A DNA stretch of 64,000 bases from an uncultured Eubacteriales bacterium (lineage in GTDB: Bacteria; Bacillota; Clostridia; Christensenellales; Aristaeellaceae): assembly GCA_900316415.1 (NCBI GenBank), contig ONCV01000003.1:62001-126000 (forward strand), read 5' to 3'. Below, piece by piece: positions 52,901 to 59,763 of this stretch. The notes below the pieces were generated by a model, which had not been told where the DNA came from, did not search any database, and saw only the letters and a program-made list of their open reading frames with translations. Position numbers and translations under genes: made by a program. The stretch's first letter is position 1. Every line of letters begins with the position of its first letter.

Positions 52901-54075
52901 ACCGTCACCGGGTGGAAGGCAAGCAGGACCAGCATGATCCGGCGGGAAAAGGCGGAAACGGAAGGGGATCTCCGGGACAGGAAGCGGTCCAGCACCAGGC
53001 AGCTCAGAATATCACAAAGCGAGGGGCAAAAGCGGTATACGACGCGAACCAGGCCGGGGCTGTCGGAAAACAGGCGGCTGATCAGGGCATTCAGCCCGAG
53101 AATATAGGTATAGGCAGGCGGATAATCGCAGAAATTGGTTTCCGGATAGAAACCCGCAGGGCCGTGGGAAGCCATGGTATTCCCCCAGGCAGTGAAACAG
53201 TTCACGTCCACCATATACCCGGTCACATGGAAGGCAATCACCAGCCTCGTCAGAAACGCAGCTGCAAGCCCCGCCGCATAAAAGACCGCAGTCTGTTCCT
53301 GTCTGTCCAGGGAGCCGGACCGTCTGCGGCGGAGTGCCTGGAAAACCAGAACCGCAATCAAAGCCCAGGCAAGACTGCCGAGAATCAGCAGCGGCCAGGC
53401 GGGAGAAGCCGTACCTGTCTGCTGCGCATCTTCCTCCTCGTCATAATAGCTGAGGCTCTTCTGCTGATACCAGAGGGATGCGATTTCGTCCCCGGGCACC
53501 TCATTCACCTGCTCGAGCCTCAGATCGTCGAACCAGGCCTTTCCGAGGCTTTCCCCGCTGTAACCGCCAAGCCGGGCAAAAAGGGTAACCTCTGTCTGTT
53601 CCGGTCCGGTCTCCCCGTACCATTCCACATACTGCCATCCATCGCTTGTGCCGCTGACGCTTTCACTGAAAACGTACAGTCCTTCCACGGACAGGTTGGC
53701 GCCCCGTCCCTCCTCCACGTTCTCCGTGCGAAGATAGCCGCTGAAACGGTAGAGACTTTCCGGAGCCACGCTCACCTTCTGAAGAAACCTGGCGTCATTG
53801 GCGCCGATATTTCGGATAAAGGCAGTACGGTCCCCCTCCGCCGGGTCGGATTCCGAAGCGGAGAAAACCGTATAGCCTTCCTCCAGCCGATAGGCGTCAG
53901 TTGTCCATCCTGCAGGCAGCCCATCTGCTGCGATCTCCTCAAATCCTCCATTTATCAGCAGATTGTCCGCCAGTGCGGCGCTGCATCCAACAGTAAGCGC
54001 AAAGAGCAGAAAAAGGCTCCGGAGCAGCAAGTTCCGGCGCCCTTTCCCCTGGAAGTACCTTCTCCTGTTTCTCAA
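49960..54075 (-). CDS. Giant membrane protein with two GT-C glycosyltransferase units and two extracytoplasmic lectin-like domains
   Basis: 1371 residues. Signal-like helix (~17-36, A-L-A-D end); residues ~38-200 resemble a carbohydrate-binding jelly roll (L-L-I-N-G-G-F-E, W-F-D-D-L-R-L). Residues ~225-735 form a first multi-membrane GT-C unit with D290 in M-V-D-V-N-C-F, D317-Y-P-P and W-G-Q-M-D. Residues ~750-930 look like a discoidin (F5/8 type C) domain. Residues ~935-1371 are a PMT (GT39) unit with the D944-E945 motif in F-D-E-I-Y-H-A and H-P-P-L-G-K, and the C-terminal W-Y-E-W-P PMT segment. Probably uses lipid-linked sugars to glycosylate proteins or wall polymers outside the membrane; substrate unknown. 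Its ATG overlaps the yraN stop. Confidence 0.8.
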   Translation of the reverse strand: MRNRRRYFQGKGRRNLLLRSLFLLFALTVGCSAALADNLLINGGFEEIAADGLPAGWTTDAYRLEEGYTVFSASESDPAEGDRTAFIRNIGANDARFLQKVSVAPESLYRFSGYLRTENVEEGRGANLSVEGLYVFSESVSGTSDGWQYVEWYGETGPEQTEVTLFARLGGYSGESLGKAWFDDLRLEQVNEVPGDEIASLWYQQKSLSYYDEEEDAQQTGTASPAWPLLILGSLAWALIAVLVFQALRRRRSGSLDRQEQTAVFYAAGLAAAFLTRLVIAFHVTGYMVDVNCFTAWGNTMASHGPAGFYPETNFCDYPPAYTYILGLNALISRLFSDSPGLVRVVYRFCPSLCDILSCLVLDRFLSRRSPSVSAFSRRIMLVLLAFHPVTVLNAAAWGQMDSALALLLLLVAVWAIDEKWEFCLPSYMLAVLVKPQALLLGFLGLIAILAEWVRKPKSRRKILIGTGFALALMLLVVVPFSLRQEPFWIVNQYAGTLSSYPYATLNTANLYYLFDGNWAKISGEAPPAVGLTLAALCAAYGACFFLRARKSWKHAWIECALSGAFSAFFLFCAFSGAAWSLAGTGSMAFAFVIVLSLYLRRGKIEFLPYLGGLLFLLLYVFGVKMHERYIFPAFLFLSMALGLRRDRRILTVLIVLTCTAFINEGIVLDNSIRLGSAQGHLNPDTHVLALLLSAVNCLNACYAAWLGFDLALREEDEAFRPRPEEVPQDNRLHWKKWDTLLLCLILGVYSAVCFPTLGSTKAPQTAWTSSEFTENVVLDLGEEQDSFLMLYFARVSRYDFSVSVSSDGENWEEETWAQMDQGQCWKWKYVTDSTIAADGSRSYGSARHWFSGRYVRLIAHQINLALCEVIFRDQNGRILPIRSVERHEGDPESVLYSDPEALRDEQDTFEALPVYFATEADQADGEENPRIAQPSWWNSTYFDEIYHARTAWEFLQGSVPYETSHPPLGKILMSWGVAAFGMTPFGWRFAGALAGVAMLAVIYLIGKQMTKRTSLSAFACALLALDCMHFTQTQIATIDSFPVLFILMAFFFMLRFLQTDWRSAPRRRVLTDLGLSGFSMGLAIASKWIGIYAGAGLAVLFFWHGIRTLRAETTRDDIPVRKAGGGTALRKFVRICLWCLVFFVLIPAGIYLLSYLPYFAYRHLTSFRDYLEAVISSQQGMLSYHSTPGLGMDHPFYSPWYEWPVIGKPMFYSTKQYIFNDALSFSIFCIGNPVIWWSALPAMICCIWLWIRNREAHLPHSMTADCGFASLDTNLVFLLVGFLAQYLPWTLVPRGTYIYHYFASVPFLILSLTLCLGQVRLRYPRTARAAGIVFLLLALGAMILFFPYVSGILSPVRWLDAGREYLRVWY

Positions 54076-54437
54076 AACATCATGCCTCCCGGCTGAAACG
54101 CGTTGGGAATGTGCAGGATCTGATCCTGATTGATTTCCACCACGTCAAATCGAATGTCCCTCCGAAGCCAGTCATGCTTCATCAGATAAACCGTGGCCGC
54201 CTTTCCAATTCTTTTCTGCTTGGCGAAATTAACCGCCTGCAGGCCCTCCCCGGGGCGGGCGGAAAAACGGGCTTTCACTTCCACAAAGACAAGGGTTTCC
54301 CCTTCCTCCATGATCAGATCAATCTCGCCTGCCTTTTCACGGTGTCTCCGCTCCAGGCATCGCATGCCCTTCTGTTCTGTCAGGTAAGCTTCCGCGATTT
54401 CCTCGCCCTTTCGGCCGATCTCATATGTCTGTTTCAT
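54072..54437 (-). CDS. yraN: YraN-family endonuclease-like protein (UPF0102)
   Basis: Small restriction-endonuclease-fold protein: G-R-K-G-E-E-I-A-E-A-Y-L, E-I-D-L-I-M-E-E-G-E-T-L-V-F-V-E-V-K-A-R and the C-terminal D-V-V-E-I. Sits between rnhB and the glycosyltransferase with overlapping ends on both sides; rnhB-yraN-comM-dprA is a conserved cluster. Biochemical role unknown. Confidence 0.93.
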   Translation of the reverse strand: MKQTYEIGRKGEEIAEAYLTEQKGMRCLERRHREKAGEIDLIMEEGETLVFVEVKARFSARPGEGLQAVNFAKQKRIGKAATVYLMKHDWLRRDIRFDVVEINQDQILHIPNAFQPGGMMF

Positions 54438-55048
54438 ATTTCCACAAAATGCCCGATAAAGGATCTTCGGTGAAGCGGACAGGGGCCATATTTCCGAAGT
54501 GCCTCGATATGCTCCCGGGTACCGTACCCCTTGTTCCGGGCAAACCCGTAGCAGGGATATAACCGGTCCATTTCTCTCATCTCACGGTCCCGGGTCACCT
54601 TGGCGACTATGCTGGCCGCCGCGATGGCATAGGAAGCGGCATCCCCCCGGATCAGGGGGATTTCCCGTCCCTGAAGCCCTAGATTCTGAACCGCATCGAT
54701 CAGATAGACGTCCGCCTCCACCTGGGAGGCCGCCTGCCGCATCGCCTTTCGGGTTGCCTCCAGGATATTCATCCGGTCAATCTCCTCCGGAGAGCATCTT
54801 CCGATTCCGATGCGGAGCGCGCAGGAAAGGATCTCTTCGTAAACCTTCTCCCGCCGGACTTCGCTGAGCTTTTTGCTGTCATCAATCCAGGGAAGGATTG
54901 GCTCCCGGGGCATTACGACGCAGGCCGTCACCACATCCCCGGCCAGCGGTCCACGGCCCACCTCATCCATGCCGGCCACGACGCCGGCATATTGCCCATC
55001 AAATTCCATCAGGGTCCGGGCATGGACAAGCCGATCCACCTTTGTCAT
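54434..55048 (-). CDS. rnhB: Ribonuclease HII
   Basis: Removes ribonucleotides from DNA. Catalytic D28-E29 in G-M-D-E-V-G-R-G-P-L-A-G, D-D-S-K-K-L-S and the later Asp in L-I-D-A, with the S-I-V-A-K-V-T-R-D segment. ATG 55048 is set by GAGAGGAG nine bases upstream; the 5' end overlaps the last 50 bases of rbgA. 204 residues. Confidence 0.94.
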   Translation of the reverse strand: MTKVDRLVHARTLMEFDGQYAGVVAGMDEVGRGPLAGDVVTACVVMPREPILPWIDDSKKLSEVRREKVYEEILSCALRIGIGRCSPEEIDRMNILEATRKAMRQAASQVEADVYLIDAVQNLGLQGREIPLIRGDAASYAIAAASIVAKVTRDREMREMDRLYPCYGFARNKGYGTREHIEALRKYGPCPLHRRSFIGHFVEI

Positions 55049-55901
55049 GATCGGAAGCTCCTCTCTCCGGCGCTTCGAAAGTAATCCGTCCCAGCCTGCC
55101 GCCCCGGAATTCATCCAGCACGACAGCGCAGCACCGGTCATAATCGTATTCTCCGCCACGGAGCAGGAACCCCCGTCCCCGGCAGACAGCGTCCATCAGT
55201 TCCACCCCGCGGAGGGAGAGATCGCTTACATGGAACCGCTCCGACACCCGGTCCGGCACCGTATCCGCCAGGTCATTCAGGAGGCTCAGTGCCAGATCAT
55301 CCAGATTCAGCACCTCGTCACGAATGGTGCCCAGATAGCTCAGTCTCCTTGCCGCAAGCTGATCGTCCAGGCGGGGCCAGAGCAGCCCCGGAGTATCCAG
55401 CAGCTCCAGATAGGGGCCGATCTTGATCCATTGGGTGCTCCGGGTTACCCCGGGCCGGTCTCCGGTTTTCGCGATGCTTCCCCCGTGAAGCCGGTTAATA
55501 AACGTGCTCTTTCCGACATTGGGAACACCCACAACGATGGCGCGCACCGTCTTTTTCACGCCCCTGGCCGCTGCCCGTTCCACCGCTTCGGCCGTGGCAT
55601 TCTCAATGGCGCTCAGTATTTCCTTCGTCTTCAGTCCGGTAGCCTGAATGAGCCGGACATTCAGCTTCTGCTTTCGGAAATGCTCCATCCATCGGCTGCT
55701 CATGCCCTGATCCGCAAGATCCGCCTTATTCATGATCAAAATCCGCCTGCGGTTTCCAATCATATGATCCAGATCCGGATTCCTGCTGGAATGCGGCAGA
55801 CGGGCATCGCAGATTTCCAGGATCAGATCCGCCTGTCGGATCTGATCCTGGAGCAGTCTCCGGGTTTTCGCCATGTGCCCGGGATACCAGTTGATTTCCA
55901 T
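54999..55901 (-). CDS. rbgA: Ribosome biogenesis GTPase RbgA (YlqF)
   Basis: Circularly permuted GTPase: G4 N-K-A-D (58-61) comes before G1 G-V-P-N-V-G-K-S (125-132) and G3 D-T-P-G-L-L. N-terminal W-Y-P-G-H-M-A-K is the family hallmark. Required for late 50S assembly (uL16 region) in Bacillus. The last ~20 residues run past the usual end and overlap rnhB. Confidence 0.94.
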   Translation of the reverse strand: MEINWYPGHMAKTRRLLQDQIRQADLILEICDARLPHSSRNPDLDHMIGNRRRILIMNKADLADQGMSSRWMEHFRKQKLNVRLIQATGLKTKEILSAIENATAEAVERAAARGVKKTVRAIVVGVPNVGKSTFINRLHGGSIAKTGDRPGVTRSTQWIKIGPYLELLDTPGLLWPRLDDQLAARRLSYLGTIRDEVLNLDDLALSLLNDLADTVPDRVSERFHVSDLSLRGVELMDAVCRGRGFLLRGGEYDYDRCCAVVLDEFRGGRLGRITFEAPERGASDHDKGGSACPCPDPDGI

Positions 55902-55909
55902 TCAGTTTC

Positions 55910-57421
55910 CTACGCCTCAATCGCTTTCTGCAGGGGAGTCAGATCGATGCCCCGGATCCCCTGCAGCGCCCGGTACAATTGCCCGAGCATGAACTTCACA
56001 CCGCCGCGGACATCGCTTTCACAGTTCAGGGGGAGCACCGGATCATGCACGCTCATGCGCAGCAGGAACCATCCGCTGTCTCTCCCGGAACCCAAGTCAA
56101 AGGAGATCCGGATCCCCTCCCGGTTATCCGGAGCCACATGCCAGGAAGCATCCGTCTCCGCAGTCTTCAATACGCGGTCGATTGCCTCCTGTCCCTTTGT
56201 CCGGAAATCCGTCTCAGTAATATTCATCCGGATTTCGGTGCTTTCCACAGGCTCCTCCAGTCCGGAAATCATTTCACTCAGGTTCTTTCCCTGCTTTTTC
56301 ATCTGCATGGCCTTGACCAGCAGCACCGTCACCAGATACATCCCGTCATCGAGGAAATAATTCTCCTTCAGCGCCGCGTGCCCGCTGGTTTCGATGGCCA
56401 GGGGGCAATGGAGGCCCTCCCCGTTCAGGCGGATTGCTTCATCGATCACATTGCGGTATCCGCGCTTGAAACGGTAATGCTGTCCACCGTGGCTTTCAAT
56501 GAATTTCTTCAGCCCGCTGGAAGTCACGGAATCCGTCACGATCGTCAACCCCTGCTCGTGTTCCAGCAGAATGGCGCTGATCAGTGCGATGAGCCGGTTC
56601 CGGTTGATTTCCCGTCCCTCCCCGTCGGCAATGGCAGCCCGGTCGCAGTCCGTGTCAAAGATGATGCCCAGATCCGCGCCGCTCCTTCGAACCGCCGCAC
56701 AGAGGCTTGCAATCGCTTCCGGATTTTCCGGATTCGGTATGTGATTCGGGAACATGCCGTCCGGATCCAGAAACTGGCTTCCGCTGATATTCGCCCCAAG
56801 GTTTTCCAGCATCGCGGCATAGAATCCACCCGCTCCGTTTCCGGCATCCACCGCAACGTGCAGTCCCTGCAGCGGCTTTTCCTCCGCTGTCCCGAGGCCA
56901 GAGCGGATCCGGTCCGCAAGCTGCTGCGTGTACACCGGAAGGAAATCCTTCTTCTCCAGCGCGCCGGTCACGGGATACTCCTCCGGCCGCAGGGTCTGGG
57001 CGTCCCGCAGCAGTTCCTCCACGTCCCTTCCTTCGATTCCGCCCCGCTCCGTGAAGAATTTCAGTCCGTTCCGGTCCCAGGGATGATGGCTGGCCGTCAT
57101 CATAATGGATCCGTCCGGCTGAAAACCGGGCGTAACGATCGACATGAACATGGCCGGCGTGGTACACATGCCGAAGTCCAGCACCCGCGCGCCGGCTCGG
57201 CGGATCCCATCCGCTGTGGCCTCCAGCAGCTGAGCGCCGGTAATCCGGCTGTCACGCCCCAGCGCGATGGTAACCTCCGCAGGCGTTTTCCCTTTTTCGT
57301 CTGCCAGCCGGCGGGCAAAAGCCATGCCCAGGGCAGAGGCAACTTCACCTGTAATGACCGCATTTTCTCCGCAGGCCACTCCCCGCACGTCCGATCCGCT
57401 CTTCAGCTTCAGCCAGTCCAT
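55910..57421 (-). CDS. Phosphomannomutase/phosphoglucomutase (alpha-D-phosphohexomutase)
   Basis: Interconverts hexose-1- and hexose-6-phosphates. Phosphoserine loop T-A-S-H-H-P (Ser111), metal loop D-T-D-C-D-R, sugar loop E-T-S-G-H-A and a C-terminal phosphate-binding domain. 503 residues, ManB/AlgC-like. It could supply glucose-1-phosphate to glgC or mannose-1-phosphate to glycan synthesis; specificity not visible. Confidence 0.9.
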   Translation of the reverse strand: MDWLKLKSGSDVRGVACGENAVITGEVASALGMAFARRLADEKGKTPAEVTIALGRDSRITGAQLLEATADGIRRAGARVLDFGMCTTPAMFMSIVTPGFQPDGSIMMTASHHPWDRNGLKFFTERGGIEGRDVEELLRDAQTLRPEEYPVTGALEKKDFLPVYTQQLADRIRSGLGTAEEKPLQGLHVAVDAGNGAGGFYAAMLENLGANISGSQFLDPDGMFPNHIPNPENPEAIASLCAAVRRSGADLGIIFDTDCDRAAIADGEGREINRNRLIALISAILLEHEQGLTIVTDSVTSSGLKKFIESHGGQHYRFKRGYRNVIDEAIRLNGEGLHCPLAIETSGHAALKENYFLDDGMYLVTVLLVKAMQMKKQGKNLSEMISGLEEPVESTEIRMNITETDFRTKGQEAIDRVLKTAETDASWHVAPDNREGIRISFDLGSGRDSGWFLLRMSVHDPVLPLNCESDVRGGVKFMLGQLYRALQGIRGIDLTPLQKAIEA

Positions 57422-57453
57422 TCACGATTCCTCCTCCGCCGTGTTTTTGTTTG

Positions 57454-58137
57454 CTATCTATTCAGATCATCATAAATGCCCCGGAAAACCTGATACAGGG
57501 GGGCCAGCGTCAGAAAATCGGATTTGATTTCTTCCGCCAGCCGCGGGCTGAATGCCAGGCTGTAATCCGGTTCAGCCTTTCCCACGTAGATTTCCCGACC
57601 CGCGTACCAGCGTTTCATCCGCTCCGGAATCTGGAGCGGAATGGCCATTCGCTTGAAAAAGCTTCCCCCCAGGCCCAGGCCATGCTGATACAGATCCATA
57701 TCGTCAATCAGGGCCGTCATTCCGCGCGGATTTGCCTCCATCCTCTTGCGAAAGATATCCATCAGTTCCCGATTCTCTCCCCAAATCCCGAAGCCCCATC
57801 CCAGGCGATCGGGGCCGAACTCACCGTACAAAAAAACCGACTTTTCCCGCGGTTCTCCTTCCCGGCGAAAGATGAACCACAGATGATCCCTGTACGGACT
57901 TTTATCCCGGGAAAAGCGGGTATCCCGGTGGATCCGGCTCAGGCACTTGTGCGGGCGAACTTCCATCAGGGGATCGATCTGTTTCGCCGTCGGCGCCAGT
58001 TCCTCAATCAGCCGGTAAAAGGGCTGCTGGACCTGTTCCACGTAACGGTCATGCTGTTCATGAAAATAATCCGTATAATTGTGAAATCTCAGGTCGAGAA
58101 AAAACTGAACCGTTTCATCCGTAAATCCGGTAAACAT
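57454..58137 (-). CDS. DUF2461 family protein
   Basis: 227 residues matching the DUF2461 pattern: F-L-D-L-R-F-H-N near the start, S-R-I-H-R-D-T-R-F-S-R-D-K-S-P-Y-R-D-H in the middle, and E-F-G-P-D-R-L-G-W-G-F-G-I-W. Soluble, no Cys motif or membrane segment. Function unknown. GGAGG six bases before ATG 58137; own promoter just after the rplS terminator. Confidence 0.87.
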   Translation of the reverse strand: MFTGFTDETVQFFLDLRFHNYTDYFHEQHDRYVEQVQQPFYRLIEELAPTAKQIDPLMEVRPHKCLSRIHRDTRFSRDKSPYRDHLWFIFRREGEPREKSVFLYGEFGPDRLGWGFGIWGENRELMDIFRKRMEANPRGMTALIDDMDLYQHGLGLGGSFFKRMAIPLQIPERMKRWYAGREIYVGKAEPDYSLAFSPRLAEEIKSDFLTLAPLYQVFRGIYDDLNR

Positions 58138-58163
58138 CCTTCACCTCCGTCAAAACCATACCT

Positions 58164-58192
58164 ATTATATTCATTCGAAAGATGGATTGCAA
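58164..58192 (-). promoter_or_regulatory. Promoter of DUF2461 and the downstream operon
   Basis: TTGCAA, 17-base spacer, perfect TATAAT on the minus strand, immediately beyond the rplS terminator. It may drive DUF2461, the phosphohexomutase, rbgA, rnhB, yraN and onward. Confidence 0.8.
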
Positions 58193-58194
58193 CT

Positions 58195-58226
58195 TGAAAA
58201 AAAAACCGCCTTTCGGCGGTTTTTTT
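58195..58226 (-). terminator. Intrinsic terminator of rplS
   Basis: Ten-base-pair stem (58201-58210 with 58215-58224), four-base loop, U-run on both strands. Confidence 0.93.
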
Positions 58227-58234
58227 CAGCACAC

Positions 58235-58591
58235 TCAGACGCGCTTGACTTCCTTGATCTTGGCGGCCTTGCCCTGCCGGTCGCGAAGATAATACAGCTT
58301 CGCGCGGCGAACCTTGCCGTGCCGGATCAGTTCCACGTGATCTACGCGGGGAGAATGGATGGGGAACGTGCGCTCCACACCGATCCCATAGGAAACCCGG
58401 CGAACCGTGAAGGTTTCACGGATACCGCCGTTGCGCTTGGCAATCACAGTGCCCTCGAAAGCCTGAAGACGCTCGCGGGAACCTTCCACAACCTTAACCC
58501 AAACCCGGACAGTGTCGCCCACGTTGATCTGCGGAAGATCGCTGCGAATCTGCTTCGCCTCGATGGAACGGATGATCTCGTTCATGTTCAT
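58235..58591 (-). CDS. rplS: 50S ribosomal protein L19
   Basis: 118 residues, full length: [36 protein letters not shown] and the basic C-terminus R-R-A-K-L-Y-Y-L-R. Monocistronic with own promoter and terminator; not joined to rpsP-rimM-trmD as in many Bacillota. Confidence 0.97.
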   Translation of the reverse strand: MNMNEIIRSIEAKQIRSDLPQINVGDTVRVWVKVVEGSRERLQAFEGTVIAKRNGGIRETFTVRRVSYGIGVERTFPIHSPRVDHVELIRHGKVRRAKLYYLRDRQGKAAKIKEVKRV

Positions 58592-58685
58592 GTGCCTCCT
58601 TCCCTCTCAGACGTTCTTTCACCGGTCAATCCGCCCGAACGGACAGATCCAAACTTCACCCGGCCAGAGGACCGCCCACATACAG
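58592..58685 (-). promoter_or_regulatory. Structured leader of rplS
   Basis: The ~95-base 5' leader can fold into nested stems (CCGG/CCGG outside ATC..CCG/CGGAT). L19 leaders with autoregulatory structure are known in Bacillota; whether this matches that family needs a covariance-model search. AAGGAGG lies before the ATG. Confidence 0.45.
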
Positions 58686-58691
58686 ATAGAT

Positions 58692-58720
58692 ATATTACCG
58701 CAGATTAGTAAAAAATGCAA
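58692..58720 (-). promoter_or_regulatory. Promoter of rplS
   Basis: TTGCAT, 17-base spacer, TAATAT on the minus strand. The rest of the gap up to miaA holds only a weak hairpin near 58801-58828 that may end miaA transcription. Confidence 0.72.
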
Positions 58721-58830
58721 GAGGAAAAAGCATTCTGAAACAGCCTGCAAAAAAGCGGTCTGAAACGCCCCGTAAAAGCAGCGATCTGAGGCTCCTGCAA
58801 AGCCATTTTCCCGTTTCGGGATGGCTTATC

Positions 58831-59763
58831 TCATCGGAGGATCGTCATCGCCCGGTCGTATGCATCGCTCTCCAGGATGGAAAAGGCCTGCCGCAGCGGC
58901 TCCCGTCGCAGAAAGGTTCCCTGCCGCTTGGCATAATGCCGGGTGCCCTTCCGGATCTCGTCCGCGGTTTTCTCCAGATCCCAGACCCCGTCCAGATGGA
59001 GAATCATCTCCTTGTAGCCCAGCGCCTGCATGCTCTGGGCATTCCGGGGGACGCCCTCCTCCAGCAGCCGGCGCACCTCGTCCTTCAGCCCCTGCCGAAT
59101 CATCTCATTCACGCGCAGATTGATCCGGTCATAAAGGACTTCCCGGGGCATCTCCGCGGCGGCGATCCGCCACTCAAAGGGGGAAGGCATCTCCCGGTCC
59201 GGCTGTCTGGAAAAGGGGATGCCGGTCGCCCGGGTTACCTCAATCGCTCGGATCGTCCTCCGAACATCGTTCAGGGGAAGCCGGGCGGCGGTCTCCGGAT
59301 CCATCTCCCTCAGCACCTCATGCAGCTGAATCCTGCCCTCCGGCTGATCCGCCAGCGTATGCAGCTTCCTGCGAAGCTCTTCGTTCGCAGGAACAGAGCC
59401 CATCCCCAGGGGATGAACCAAAGCCTGAAGATAGAGCCCCGTTCCGCCGACGAACAGCAGTTCCTTCCCTTCCCGTTCCCATTTTTCCCGGATCAGCTTC
59501 TCCGCTCTTTCCCGGTACATCGCGACGCTGAAGCTTTCCCGCGGATCGCAGAGATCCAGCAGATGATGCGGTACCTGTCTCCGTTCCGCCGCGGTGGGCT
59601 TGGCCGTGCCGATCTCCATTCCGCGATAGATCTGCATGCTGTCCATGCAGGCAATCTCCCAGCCGTTCCGCCCGGCCAATTCCAGGCTCAGGGCAGTTTT
59701 TCCGCTGGCCGTGGGTCCGGTCAGTACCCGGCAAATGATTTTTGTCTCCATCGGGTTTCTCAT
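58831..59763 (-). CDS. miaA: tRNA dimethylallyltransferase MiaA
   Basis: Adds dimethylallyl to A37 of tRNAs reading UNN codons. P-loop G-P-T-A-S-G-K-T, M-D-S-M-Q-I-Y-R-G-M-E-I-G-T-A-K-P, and the C-terminal G-T-R-H-Y-A-K-R-Q-G-T-F. ATG 59763 overlaps the mutL stop (ATGA) and is preferred; ATG 59751 is possible. About 311 residues. mutS-mutL-miaA is a common order. Confidence 0.95.
   Translation of the reverse strand: MRNPMETKIICRVLTGPTASGKTALSLELAGRNGWEIACMDSMQIYRGMEIGTAKPTAAERRQVPHHLLDLCDPRESFSVAMYRERAEKLIREKWEREGKELLFVGGTGLYLQALVHPLGMGSVPANEELRRKLHTLADQPEGRIQLHEVLREMDPETAARLPLNDVRRTIRAIEVTRATGIPFSRQPDREMPSPFEWRIAAAEMPREVLYDRINLRVNEMIRQGLKDEVRRLLEEGVPRNAQSMQALGYKEMILHLDGVWDLEKTADEIRKGTRHYAKRQGTFLRREPLRQAFSILESDAYDRAMTILR

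Noticed and set aside
58721..58830. Possible small RNA gene between rplS and miaA
   Set aside because: Only short A/T runs and one imperfect hairpin near 58801-58828; no promoter or clear terminator for a separate RNA.
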